A stretch of 64,000 nucleotides of DNA from UBA4416 sp038327195 (GTDB lineage Bacteria; Bacteroidota; Bacteroidia; B-17B0; Aurantibacillaceae): assembly GCA_038327195.1 (NCBI GenBank), contig JBBQKU010000017.1, positions 1 to 64,000 on the forward strand. Reading direction: 5' to 3'. The translations under genes were made by a program, and so were the position numbers. Under the pieces are notes generated by a model. It did no database searches and was not told the DNA's origin. It worked only from the letters and a program-made list of their open reading frames with translations. Numbering within the stretch: the first letter of the stretch is position 1; each line of letters begins with the position of its first letter. Below, in pieces: positions 8,942 through 16,792 of the stretch.

Positions 8942-9157
8942 TTATAATGATTTTTTGTTTTTCTGTTTGGAATATAATTTAGATCCACCATATAAAACGC
9001 CCGCAGCAATTAATAAGGAAATGCCCCCATCAATAGGAATGCAAGGAGGTGGCCAACAAGCTGCTCCGCCTGTTGGTGGAGGAGGCGGTGGCGCTGCAAA
9101 GCATGAAGTATAGGCACTTAAAATAAAAAAGCCTATTATTTGTATTTTCGATTTCAT
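8942..9157 (-). CDS. Small secreted protein with PID-CTERM-like sorting tail
   Basis: A 71-aa precursor: a signal peptide (residues 1-21, SCFA-AP), a proline stretch (PPPPPPTGG), a short Cys/Pro segment (CWPPPC), then PIDGG at 41-45 followed by a hydrophobic helix (about 46-60) and a basic end (KQKNKK). This motif-helix-basic layout is that of a C-terminal sorting signal, and PIDGG-type tails are known in Bacteroidota as PID-CTERM. After removal of both ends the mature peptide would be only about 20 residues. It sits immediately upstream of XrtF and so is a candidate substrate, which is inferred from layout only. Confidence 0.75.
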   Translation of the reverse strand: MKSKIQIIGFFILSAYTSCFAAPPPPPPTGGAACWPPPCIPIDGGISLLIAAGVLYGGSKLYSKQKNKKSL

Positions 9158-9239
9158 TATTTAAATAAAATTTATGGGTATAAATATAACTAATTAAAAT
9201 TGGAACAACAATTGTAGTGTGAAAATCGTGCCAAATTAT

Positions 9240-9247
9240 TATATTTG
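9240..9247 (+). promoter_or_regulatory. Candidate -7 promoter box for the polysaccharide cluster
   Basis: TATATTTG matches the Bacteroidota -7 consensus TAnnTTTG and ends 17 bp before the GTG start of the Wzc-like gene. No well-spaced -33 TTG is seen (nearest at 9212-9214, somewhat too far), so this is a moderate call. The leader would be only about ten bases. Confidence 0.4.
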
Positions 9248-9264
9248 ACCACCTATTTAGTATT

Positions 9265-11634
9265 GTGAGCCAAAAAAAGAATAATTCAAATTTAAACATT
9301 AATGATCTTAAAGTAATTTGGAGGATTGTTGCCAAAAATTGGTACATCCCTTTGCTACTTATTTCGATATTTTATGTAATTGGCTATTTTTATGTTTATA
9401 AGCTTACCAATATATACCAAGCCTCTGTTGAATTGTTAAAATCGAATGATACCTATTACAAGGAGAGTTTGATTACCGATAATAGTTTTTATGGAGGAAC
9501 CCAAAGTTTTATTGATAATTCAAATGAAATGAGAATCATTAAATCATATGATTTAATGAAAGAAACCATTGATAAATTGAAAGACCGTTTGCAGGTATCT
9601 TATTTTTTAATTGGAAGGGTAAGAACAACCGAGCAGTTTTCGGGAATTCCTTTCCGAGTAATTGTTAACAATATTAACCCAAATTTAATTGAAGGATTAA
9701 TCAATTTTAAAATTGTTGATTACGATAAATACCAGTTGAAATATAATTACAATGGACTTGATGTTGTGAAAAATGGAAAATTTGGTGAGAATTTTTTAGA
9801 TGTCGATTTTAATTTTTTAATTGAAAGAGAACCTAATTTAAATAGAAATACTTTTTCTCAATTTTCCCAAATTGAATATCAGGTAGTGGTTCATGATTTA
9901 AATAATTTGGTTTATGGCTATCAACAGGCATTAGAAGTTTTAAATCCAGATTACACTAACGTATTGGTTTTATCTTTAAAAGATATTATCCCTGAACGCG
10001 CCGTTTTAATTTTAGACACGTTATCAAAATCCTATATTAACCGATCTTTAAATTCTCGATTTGATATTAATGAACGCACTATCAATTATATTGATAAGCA
10101 ATTAGATGAAGTACGAACTTCGTTAAAAGAAGTGGAAGACACCATGCAGAATTACAAAAAGGAAAAAGCTATTTTGGATTTGGAATGGGAAAAAACTGAT
10201 TTTTTTGAGAAACTATCTTCTTACGACGATCAAAAATCAAAATTAAAATTAAAAATAGATGCGCTTAATGATTTAGAGAAATATATTATTGAAGATCGTG
10301 ATCCTCAGTTTTTGCCTCCTAATGTTTTTTTGGTTGACAATGATAATTTTTTAATTTCATCGGTTACTGAATTATATAAATCCCAAATTAATTTAAGTAC
10401 ACAATTAAGTTCTTCAAAAGAAATTAATCCGAATGTGGTTGAGATAAAACAAAAAATTAAACAACTTAAACAAAATATGTTGGTGTATGTAAATAACACC
10501 CGTAACGCGAGTTATAAAATTATTGAAAATTTAAATAGTGAAATTGGAAGTTATGTGGGCGAAATTAAAACCATTCCTCAAAAGCAACGCGAGATATTAA
10601 ACATCCAACGAAAAGTGACTGTAAACGAAGAAATGTTTAATTTTTTATTACAGAAAAAAGCCAATACCAAAATTGCAAAAGCCTCTATTGTACCCGAAAT
10701 AAATGTTATTGACAGCCCCAGAAACCTTGGTATTGTGAGCCCTGATAAAAAAGGCATCATTTCTAGATTTATCACTACCGGACTATTAATTTCTATTTTC
10801 ATCATCATCATTCGGTTTTTGTTTTTCACAACGATTCAAACCGTGGAAGAACTTTCCGAAAAAACCTATTTACCCATTATTGGCGATTTACCGTTTCAAA
10901 AAAATGTTGCCAATACAGGGTTTATTGTGGAAACTAGTCCAAATTCGTTTGTGTCAGAATCGTTTCGGACACTCCGAACCAATCTGCAATATGTGTTTTT
11001 AAATGCTCCACAAAGTACGATTTTAGTAACCTCAAATGGGCCGGGAGAGGGTAAAACATTTACCACCATTAATATTGCTGCTATATTGGCAAAAGGAGGG
11101 AAGCGTGTGGTATTATTAGAGTTAGATTTGCATAAACCACGTATTCAAAAAGCTTTAGAGTTAAATGCGGATATTGGTATTAGTACCTTTATGGTTGGAG
11201 CTAATACACTAGATGAAATTGTGAAGCCTACTCAAATTGCAAACTTGTTTGCTATTTTATCAGGTCCTATTCCACCCAATCCTTCCGATTTGGTATTGTC
11301 AGAAAAACTGAGAGAATTGATGGATTATGCAAAGAAAAATTTCGACTACGTGTTAATAGATACGCCTCCATTAGGCTTGTTGTCGGATGCCGCTTATTTA
11401 ATGCAGTATTCTGATATTAATTTATTTGTTTTAAATACAAAATTTGCCACCAAAGGCGTGTTAACTCTTTTCCAAAAAACGGTTGAAGATAATTCTATTA
11501 AGAATGTATATTTAGTGCTTAACGGGGTAAAACGCCGTAAAAATAAATACTATTATTCAAGATATGGTTACGGCTATGGCTACGGTTATGGTTACGGCTA
11601 TGGATACGGTTACAATAACAAAGGGAAATCATAA
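9265..11634 (+). CDS. Wzc-type polysaccharide co-polymerase / tyrosine autokinase
   Basis: Inner-membrane protein controlling length and export of surface polysaccharide. Domains in order: Wzz-type N-terminus with a membrane helix near residues 28-48, a long periplasmic region with coiled coil (about 270-500, including the GNVR-like tail), a second helix near 510-530, and a cytoplasmic BY-kinase domain. The latter has Walker A GPGEGKTFTT (about 591-600), Walker A' VVLLELDLHKP (about 615-625) and Walker B YVLIDTPP (about 695-702). The C-terminal tail holds 12 tyrosines in an alternating Tyr-Gly run, the expected autophosphorylation cluster but unusually regular. GTG start at 9265 is chosen because the membrane helix follows soon after. 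First gene of the cluster. Confidence 0.9.
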   Translation: MSQKKNNSNLNINDLKVIWRIVAKNWYIPLLLISIFYVIGYFYVYKLTNIYQASVELLKSNDTYYKESLITDNSFYGGTQSFIDNSNEMRIIKSYDLMKETIDKLKDRLQVSYFLIGRVRTTEQFSGIPFRVIVNNINPNLIEGLINFKIVDYDKYQLKYNYNGLDVVKNGKFGENFLDVDFNFLIEREPNLNRNTFSQFSQIEYQVVVHDLNNLVYGYQQALEVLNPDYTNVLVLSLKDIIPERAVLILDTLSKSYINRSLNSRFDINERTINYIDKQLDEVRTSLKEVEDTMQNYKKEKAILDLEWEKTDFFEKLSSYDDQKSKLKLKIDALNDLEKYIIEDRDPQFLPPNVFLVDNDNFLISSVTELYKSQINLSTQLSSSKEINPNVVEIKQKIKQLKQNMLVYVNNTRNASYKIIENLNSEIGSYVGEIKTIPQKQREILNIQRKVTVNEEMFNFLLQKKANTKIAKASIVPEINVIDSPRNLGIVSPDKKGIISRFITTGLLISIFIIIIRFLFFTTIQTVEELSEKTYLPIIGDLPFQKNVANTGFIVETSPNSFVSESFRTLRTNLQYVFLNAPQSTILVTSNGPGEGKTFTTINIAAILAKGGKRVVLLELDLHKPRIQKALELNADIGISTFMVGANTLDEIVKPTQIANLFAILSGPIPPNPSDLVLSEKLRELMDYAKKNFDYVLIDTPPLGLLSDAAYLMQYSDINLFVLNTKFATKGVLTLFQKTVEDNSIKNVYLVLNGVKRRKNKYYYSRYGYGYGYGYGYGYGYGYNNKGKS

Positions 11635-11700
11635 TTTCTTTGTTAGAATAAGGTAAATTACTGTTGCTCGGTGTGAGTGAGGTTGCGAAGCTATTTTTAA

Positions 11701-12195
11701 ATGTTAAAAAACTGGTACGCTATATATGTCAATGTTCGTCATGAAAAAAGAGTGGCCGAAAAACTTTGTGAACTGAATATTGAAGCGTATACACCAGTTA
11801 CTAAAAAGCAGAAGCAATGGAGCGACCGAAAAAAATGGGTAGAATTCCCGATGCTAACGGGGTATGTTTTTGTGAAAATTGAATTAGCAGATAAAGAAAA
11901 AGTATTGTTAAACCCAAGTGTTTTTTCGTTTATCAAATTTGGTGGCGTTGAAGCCAAAATAAAAGAGGAAGATATAGACATCTTAAAGTCTGTCGAAAAA
12001 ACGGGTTATGATATTACTTCCGAAGTAAAAGGATTGAAATTAAATGATGAGGTTGAGATTTTACAAGGTTTTTTAAAAGGATACAAAGGTGTTTTAGTAC
12101 AGTTTGGAAATGAAGATTATGTGCAAATTGAGTTATTGAGTTTAAAGCAAAGTGTGAGAGTAAAGGTTCCTAAAAATATATTAAGAATTAATTAA
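11701..12195 (+). CDS. UpxY/NusG-like transcription antiterminator
   Basis: Specialised NusG paralogue that binds RNA polymerase and promotes read-through of long polysaccharide operons. The NGN domain is recognised by NWYAIYVNVRHEKRVAEKL (residues 4-22), PVTKKQKQWSDRKKW (about 32-46) and LTGYVFVKIE (about 52-61). A KOW motif follows in DEVEILQGFLKGYKGVL (about 118-135). At 164 aa it matches UpxY proteins of Bacteroides capsule loci rather than housekeeping NusG, which is usually longer and lies beside ribosomal genes. It starts 66 bp after the Wzc-like gene and four bases before the next gene, so its position at the head of about 36 kb of same-strand genes suggests that it controls them. Confidence 0.88.
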   Translation: MLKNWYAIYVNVRHEKRVAEKLCELNIEAYTPVTKKQKQWSDRKKWVEFPMLTGYVFVKIELADKEKVLLNPSVFSFIKFGGVEAKIKEEDIDILKSVEKTGYDITSEVKGLKLNDEVEILQGFLKGYKGVLVQFGNEDYVQIELLSLKQSVRVKVPKNILRIN

Positions 12196-12198
12196 ATT

Positions 12199-12918
12199 AT
12201 GGATTTTAAATTATTATCGATTATTATTCCTGCATACAATGAAGGAAAAACGATTCATTTTATTTTGGATAAAATTAAACGTGTTGAACTTATCAATGAG
12301 ATTCAAAAAGAAATTATTATTGTAAATGATTTTAGTAATGATGATACCGATGAGGCCGTTTCAAGATACATGGTTGCCAATCCATTATTAAATATTCAAT
12401 ATTTTAAACATGAGTTTAATCAGGGAAAAGGTGCAGCCTTGCACACAGGTATCTCTAAAGCAACAGGCGAGTATTTGATAATACAAGATGCCGATTTAGA
12501 ATATGATCCGGAGGAGTATAATAAATTACTGAAACCAATTGTAAATGGTTTTGCGGATGTGGTATATGGCTCACGTTTTATTGGCGGAAACGCTCACCGT
12601 ATTTTATTTTATTGGCATACTATAGGAAATAAATTTTTAACAGCACTTTCTAATGCTTTTACTAATTTAAATTTATCTGATATGGAAACCTGTTATAAAT
12701 TGTTTAACACAAAAACCATACAGGCTATTAAATTTCAAGAAAAAAGATTTGGTTTTGAACCAGAAGTGACTGCAAAAATTTCAAGAGTTCCTAAAATTAG
12801 AATTTACGAAGTTGGTATTTCGTATTACGGAAGAACGTTTGAAGATGGAAAAAAAATAGGTTGGAAAGATGGATTCAGAGCCATCTATTGCATTTTAAAG
12901 TATAATATATTTAAGTAA
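12199..12918 (+). CDS. Family 2 glycosyltransferase (dolichyl-phosphate mannose synthase-like)
   Basis: GT-A fold glycosyltransferase, 239 aa, without C-terminal membrane helices. Visible motifs: SIIIPAYNEGKTI at residues 7-19, IIIVNDFSNDDTDEA near 41, NQGKGAALHTGI near 76 and the metal-binding DADLEYDPEEY near 97. This pattern fits the DPM1/ALG5-like branch that transfers a sugar to a polyprenyl phosphate lipid. It could supply a lipid-linked sugar or act directly in repeat-unit assembly. It starts three bases after the UpxY gene and is followed 15 bp later by a methyltransferase. Confidence 0.85.
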   Translation: MDFKLLSIIIPAYNEGKTIHFILDKIKRVELINEIQKEIIIVNDFSNDDTDEAVSRYMVANPLLNIQYFKHEFNQGKGAALHTGISKATGEYLIIQDADLEYDPEEYNKLLKPIVNGFADVVYGSRFIGGNAHRILFYWHTIGNKFLTALSNAFTNLNLSDMETCYKLFNTKTIQAIKFQEKRFGFEPEVTAKISRVPKIRIYEVGISYYGRTFEDGKKIGWKDGFRAIYCILKYNIFK

Positions 12919-12933
12919 TTTAATTAATAAAAA

Positions 12934-13659
12934 ATGGATTTTAAAAGTAAAGCTGTTGACCAAGAGGGTTTAGATATTTTAGATGTTGTATCTAAAGCAA
13001 AAAAACTAAACAATTGGATGTACCAAACCATTGAGCCTTATTGCAAAGGCGCTACGCTTGAAATAGGAAGTGGAATAGGAAATATTTCTGAGTTTTTTGT
13101 AAATAATCAGTACGATATTTCAGTTTCCGATTTGAGAGAAAATTACCGTACAATTTTAAAAGACAAATTTAAATTGCCAGAAAATAAAGTGTTGGATTTG
13201 GATATTGTAGATCCTGATTTTGAAACTAAAAGTAAAAATTTATTAAATACATTTGATTCTGTATTTTCTTTAAATGTGGTGGAACATATTAAAGATGATA
13301 ATTTGGCAATTAAAAACATGGTTAAGCTACTGAAGCCAGGTGGTAACTTAGTTATTTTGGTTCCGGCTTACCAGGCTTTGTATAACAATTTTGACACAAC
13401 ACTGGAGCATTACAGACGTTATAATAAAAAATCTTTAACAGCCTTAATGGGAAATTATGGCGAAATTATTTCAGCTTTTTATTTTAATGCTGTTGGCACA
13501 TTAGGCTGGTGGGTGAGCGGTAAATTATTTAAAAATAAAATGATACCCGAAGGTGAAATGAAACTTTATAATACGCTTGTACCTATTATCAAAATTGTAG
13601 ATAAGGTAACTTTCAATAAAGTTGGGCTATCAGTTATTTGTGTCATCAAAAAAAAATAA
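12934..13659 (+). CDS. SAM-dependent class I methyltransferase
   Basis: Soluble 241-aa methyltransferase. Motif I is ATLEIGSGIGNISEFF (about residues 40-55), motif II region FDSVFSLNVVEHIKDD (about 107-122) and the LLKPGGNLVILVPAYQALY block (about 131-149), typical of the Methyltransf_11/23 group. The final hydrophobic segment (SAFYFNAVGTLGWWVSGK) is often seen in methyltransferases that pair with DPM1-like GT2 enzymes, as here. The substrate is probably a lipid-linked or nucleotide sugar but cannot be read from sequence. Confidence 0.85.
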   Translation: MDFKSKAVDQEGLDILDVVSKAKKLNNWMYQTIEPYCKGATLEIGSGIGNISEFFVNNQYDISVSDLRENYRTILKDKFKLPENKVLDLDIVDPDFETKSKNLLNTFDSVFSLNVVEHIKDDNLAIKNMVKLLKPGGNLVILVPAYQALYNNFDTTLEHYRRYNKKSLTALMGNYGEIISAFYFNAVGTLGWWVSGKLFKNKMIPEGEMKLYNTLVPIIKIVDKVTFNKVGLSVICVIKKK

Positions 13660-13709
13660 ACAATTCTTAAAATCACAAGGAAAGCTTTTAAAAATAATTT
13701 AAAAATTAA

Positions 13710-14321
13710 ATGATTGTAATTATTGATTATGGCTTAGGAAATTTAGGATCTGTTTTAAACATGTTCAAAAAAATTGGCATTCATGATGTCCGTATATCTG
13801 GTGATGAATCGGTTATTGCAAATGCCACAAAAATAATTTTGCCGGGTGTAGGATCGTTTGATGCTGGGATGACAAATTTAGAAAACTCAAAATTAATTCC
13901 TGTATTAAATCAAAAAGCGTTAATAGATAAAATACCTGTTTTAGGAATTTGCTTAGGCATGCAACTGTTAACGAAACGAAGTGATGAAGGCATAAAAAAT
14001 GGATTGGGGTGGATTGATGCCGAAACCATAAAATTTAATTTAGACCCTTCACTTAAATTAAAAGTGCCTCACATGGGTTGGAATTATATAACGGTGCAAA
14101 AGCAAAATCCGTTGGTTGATATGGAAAGTAAGAACAGATTTTATTTTGTGCATTCGTATTACGTGAGTTGTTTTGATAACTCACAATCGTTAGCAACCAG
14201 TAATTTTGGAATTGATTTTACCTGCATGGTCAATAAAGAAAATATTTATGGCGCGCAATTTCATCCCGAAAAAAGTTTGAAATTTGGAATGAAATTACTC
14301 GATAATTTTGCGAAACTATAA
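13710..14321 (+). CDS. hisH2: HisH2-type glutamine amidotransferase for sugar amidination
   Basis: Class I glutaminase, homologous to the HisH subunit of imidazole glycerol phosphate synthase, releasing ammonia from glutamine. Catalytic residues are all present: Cys81 in LGICLGMQL, and His185 and Glu187 in QFHPEKS. The oxyanion strand is PGVGSF near 45. Length 203 aa is normal. The setting, inside a surface-sugar cluster with a HisF homologue and two WbpG-like amidotransferases, points to the O-antigen type function: ammonia supply for turning an N-acetyl group into an acetamidino group. It is not next to histidine biosynthesis genes. A RecG-like gene separates it from hisF2. Confidence 0.88.
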   Translation: MIVIIDYGLGNLGSVLNMFKKIGIHDVRISGDESVIANATKIILPGVGSFDAGMTNLENSKLIPVLNQKALIDKIPVLGICLGMQLLTKRSDEGIKNGLGWIDAETIKFNLDPSLKLKVPHMGWNYITVQKQNPLVDMESKNRFYFVHSYYVSCFDNSQSLATSNFGIDFTCMVNKENIYGAQFHPEKSLKFGMKLLDNFAKL

Positions 14322-14358
14322 CATTTGTGCTATTTATATTTATTAGTGTAGTACTAAA

Positions 14359-15930
14359 TTGAAAGAAAATAAAAACATAGAGTTTAAAAGCAATTTTAAT
14401 GACAGTGTTATTGAAACCTTATGCGCCTTTGCTAATACTAAAGGTGGTAAAGTTATTGTTGGATTGGATAACCATGGTTTGCCAGTTAAAAACTTTAGGG
14501 TTGGTAACGAAACTATTCAACAATGGATTAATGAAATTAAAACAAAAACACAACCAAGTATTATTGCCGATGCAGATTTAAAAAAAGTAAATGGTAAGGA
14601 TGTTGTTGAAATTGCAATTCAGGAATTCCCTGTAAAGCCGGTTTCGTTTAAGTCACGATTTTATAAAAGAGTTAATAACTCAAATCATGTATTAAATGCA
14701 ACCGAAATAAGTAATCTTTATATGCAGTCTTTGCAAGTATCATGGGATTCTTATCCCTTTCAAAACGCAGACTACAAGCAATTGAGTATCCCGAAAATAA
14801 AATCATTTATAAAAAAAGTGAATGATGGCGGTAGATTTTTATTACCAGATAATCCTCGAGAGGCATTGCAGAAGCTGAATTTAATACATGAAAACACAGT
14901 GAGTAATGCTGCTATGATTTTGTTTGCCTCAAAAAACTTGCATTACAATGTACATGTGGGTCGGTTTAAAACAGCCTCTTTAATTATTGATGATAAATTA
15001 ATTAGTGGTAACTTGTATGACGTGGTAAAGGAAACCATGCAATTTATTTTGAGCCATCTAAAGGTAGCTTTTGAAATAAAAGGAAAAAACACACAACGCA
15101 CCGAAATATTTGAATACCCCATACCGGCTATTCGCGAATTAGTTTTGAATGCCATTATTCATAGGGATTATTCGAGTCCGTCGGATGTGCAAATTAAAAT
15201 TTTTGATCAAAAAATCACATTTTTTAATCCGGGAAAATTATTCGGAAATATTGAGTTAAAGGATTTAAAAGGTGATCGCTATGCTTCGCAAACTAGAAAT
15301 AAATTAATTGCGGAAGCATTTTACTTAACCAAAGATATTGAAAAATACGGTAGTGGTTTTATACGTGTACGAAAAGAAATTGAAGAGTATTTAACCATGA
15401 AATTTTTGTACACCGAACAAGGAAATGGATTTTTATCGCAACTTAATTATACCGAACAAACTAAAACGTTATTTGATAAAACTGAAAATATAAGTAACCA
15501 AAAAACAAGAAATAAAATCGGAGATAAAAAAGACATTAAAATAATTAATACAAGTATTAATAGCTTAAAATCATTGGTATTAAAGCAAAACGAAAAAGCA
15601 ATTAATTTAAAGGTCGGAGATAAGGTCGGAGATAAAGTCGGAGAAAAGGTCGGAGAAAAGGTCGGAGATAAGGTCACCGATAGGGTCACCGATAAGGTCA
15701 CCGATAAGGTCACCGATAGGGTCACCGATAATTTGTCGGAAAACCAATTGGAAATTATTAGATTGATGAAGAAAAATCGTTTTATTACTACGATTGAGAT
15801 TGCCTATAAACTTGAAATTTCGCAACGAAAGATAAAAGAGAATATTGGTAAATTAAAAGAAAAAGGATATGTTAAACGCATTGGTTCTGCAAAGGGCGGA
15901 CATTGGGAGATTGTAACAAAGTTTAATTAA
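14359..15930 (+). CDS. RecG-like AlbA_2/ATP-binding transcriptional regulator with 12-bp tandem repeats
   Basis: A 523-aa protein of the divergent AlbA_2 (AAA_4) domain family often labelled RecG-like. The N-terminal domain shows ENKNIEFKSNFNDSVIETLCAFANTKGG (residues 2-29) and GLDNHGLPV. A HATPase_C_4-type region follows with REALQKLNLI and IPAIRELVLNAIIHRDYS (about 252-269). The C-terminus ends in a winged helix (SENQLEIIRLMKKNRFITT onward). Between them lies a run of ten 4-residue units, KVGD/KVGE then KVTD/RVTD (residues 418-457). Start is TTG at 14359. Similar genes are often accessory or mobile. It interrupts the hisH2-hisF2 pair and probably has no direct sugar role. Confidence 0.8.
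   Translation: MKENKNIEFKSNFNDSVIETLCAFANTKGGKVIVGLDNHGLPVKNFRVGNETIQQWINEIKTKTQPSIIADADLKKVNGKDVVEIAIQEFPVKPVSFKSRFYKRVNNSNHVLNATEISNLYMQSLQVSWDSYPFQNADYKQLSIPKIKSFIKKVNDGGRFLLPDNPREALQKLNLIHENTVSNAAMILFASKNLHYNVHVGRFKTASLIIDDKLISGNLYDVVKETMQFILSHLKVAFEIKGKNTQRTEIFEYPIPAIRELVLNAIIHRDYSSPSDVQIKIFDQKITFFNPGKLFGNIELKDLKGDRYASQTRNKLIAEAFYLTKDIEKYGSGFIRVRKEIEEYLTMKFLYTEQGNGFLSQLNYTEQTKTLFDKTENISNQKTRNKIGDKKDIKIINTSINSLKSLVLKQNEKAINLKVGDKVGDKVGEKVGEKVGDKVTDRVTDKVTDKVTDRVTDNLSENQLEIIRLMKKNRFITTIEIAYKLEISQRKIKENIGKLKEKGYVKRIGSAKGGHWEIVTKFN
15610..15729 (+). repeat. Ten-unit 12-bp tandem repeat inside the RecG-like gene
   Basis: Ten consecutive 12-bp units alternate between the forms AAGGTCGGAGAT and AAGGTCACCGAT with small changes. 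All keep the frame, so loss or gain of units would change protein length without a frameshift. The first five encode VG(D/E) and the last five VTD, suggesting two rounds of local duplication. Confidence 0.9.
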
Positions 15931-15993
15931 CAAGCAATTACATTAAAATGTGTCATTTAATATTTAAAACAGAAAATTTAGCAAAATTATATT

Positions 15994-16749
15994 TTGGCTC
16001 TTAAACGCATTATACCATGTTTGTTATACGACGGAAGTGGTTTAGTTAAAACCATTAAGTTTAAAAAACCCAATTACGTTGGCGACCCAATTAATGCTAT
16101 TAAAATATTTAATGATAAAGAAGTTGATGAACTAATAATATTAGATATTAACGCATCAAAGCAAAAACGAAAACCAAATTTTGATAAAATTGCTGATATG
16201 GCAACCGAAGCATTTATGCCTTTTGCTTATGGCGGTGGTGTAAAAACATTTGAAGATTTTGCAAAGCTCTATAAAATTGGTGTGGAAAAAGTAATTGTAA
16301 ATTCATTAATACAAGAAAATCCGGAGCTGATTAAAAAAGTAATTGACCAATACGGTGCACAAGCAATTGTGGCGTCTATTGATTTTAAAAAACCACTTTT
16401 TGGAGTTAAGGAACCTTTCTCTTATTTGGGGCATAAAATAAAAATGACATTAACTGATTATGCCTATTACGTAGCAAATGAAATTGGTGTTGGCGAATTA
16501 ATGTTGAACAGTGTTGATTTGGATGGAACCTGGGAAGGTTATGACTACGAAGTGATTGATAAAATATTAAATAGCATAGCAGTGCCTGTTATTGCTTGTG
16601 GCGGCTGTGGAAGCATTAATGATTTAAAAAAAGTATTATACCAAACCAATGCCAATGCAGCAGCTATTGGAAGTATGGCTGTTTATAGTAAAAAAGGAAT
16701 GGGTGTATTAATAAACTTTCCTAATAGAGAAAGTGTCATCATTGAATAG
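15994..16749 (+). CDS. hisF2: HisF2/AglZ-type ammonia-using cyclase homologue for sugar amidination
   Basis: TIM-barrel protein of 251 aa homologous to HisF. The N-terminus IIPCLLYDGSGLVKTIKFKKPNYVGDP is characteristic of the HisF2/AglZ branch in O-antigen loci. Position 11, the catalytic Asp of true HisF, is Leu here, arguing against histidine synthesis; the second acidic site is kept in VASIDFKKP near residue 128. Phosphate-loop glycines are present (AYGGGVKT near 78, ACGGCGS near 203). With HisH2 it should channel ammonia to a WbpG-type enzyme. The start is a TTG at 15994, chosen because the conserved RIIPCL segment follows directly and no ATG is available. Confidence 0.87.
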   Translation: MALKRIIPCLLYDGSGLVKTIKFKKPNYVGDPINAIKIFNDKEVDELIILDINASKQKRKPNFDKIADMATEAFMPFAYGGGVKTFEDFAKLYKIGVEKVIVNSLIQENPELIKKVIDQYGAQAIVASIDFKKPLFGVKEPFSYLGHKIKMTLTDYAYYVANEIGVGELMLNSVDLDGTWEGYDYEVIDKILNSIAVPVIACGGCGSINDLKKVLYQTNANAAAIGSMAVYSKKGMGVLINFPNRESVIIE

Positions 16750-16792
16750 TATTAAATTAGATTTTTAAAAAAAAAGAAAATAATAAATAAAA

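Noticed and set aside
11570..11620. Frameshift or low-quality sequence in the Tyr-Gly tail
   Set aside because: The frame stays open, codons for Tyr and Gly vary, and a Tyr-rich tail is expected in this kinase family.
15610..15729. CRISPR array
   Set aside because: Units are contiguous 12-bp in-frame repeats with no spacers; no cas genes in the window.
15447..15825. Minus-strand frames made of repeated Thr-Leu-Ser or Ile-Gly-Asp units
   Set aside because: They are antisense readings of the 12-bp repeats in the RecG-like gene, not independent proteins.
13710..16749. Histidine biosynthesis genes hisH and hisF
   Set aside because: HisF-like protein lacks Asp11, other his genes are absent, and the setting with WbpG-like enzymes favours sugar amidination.
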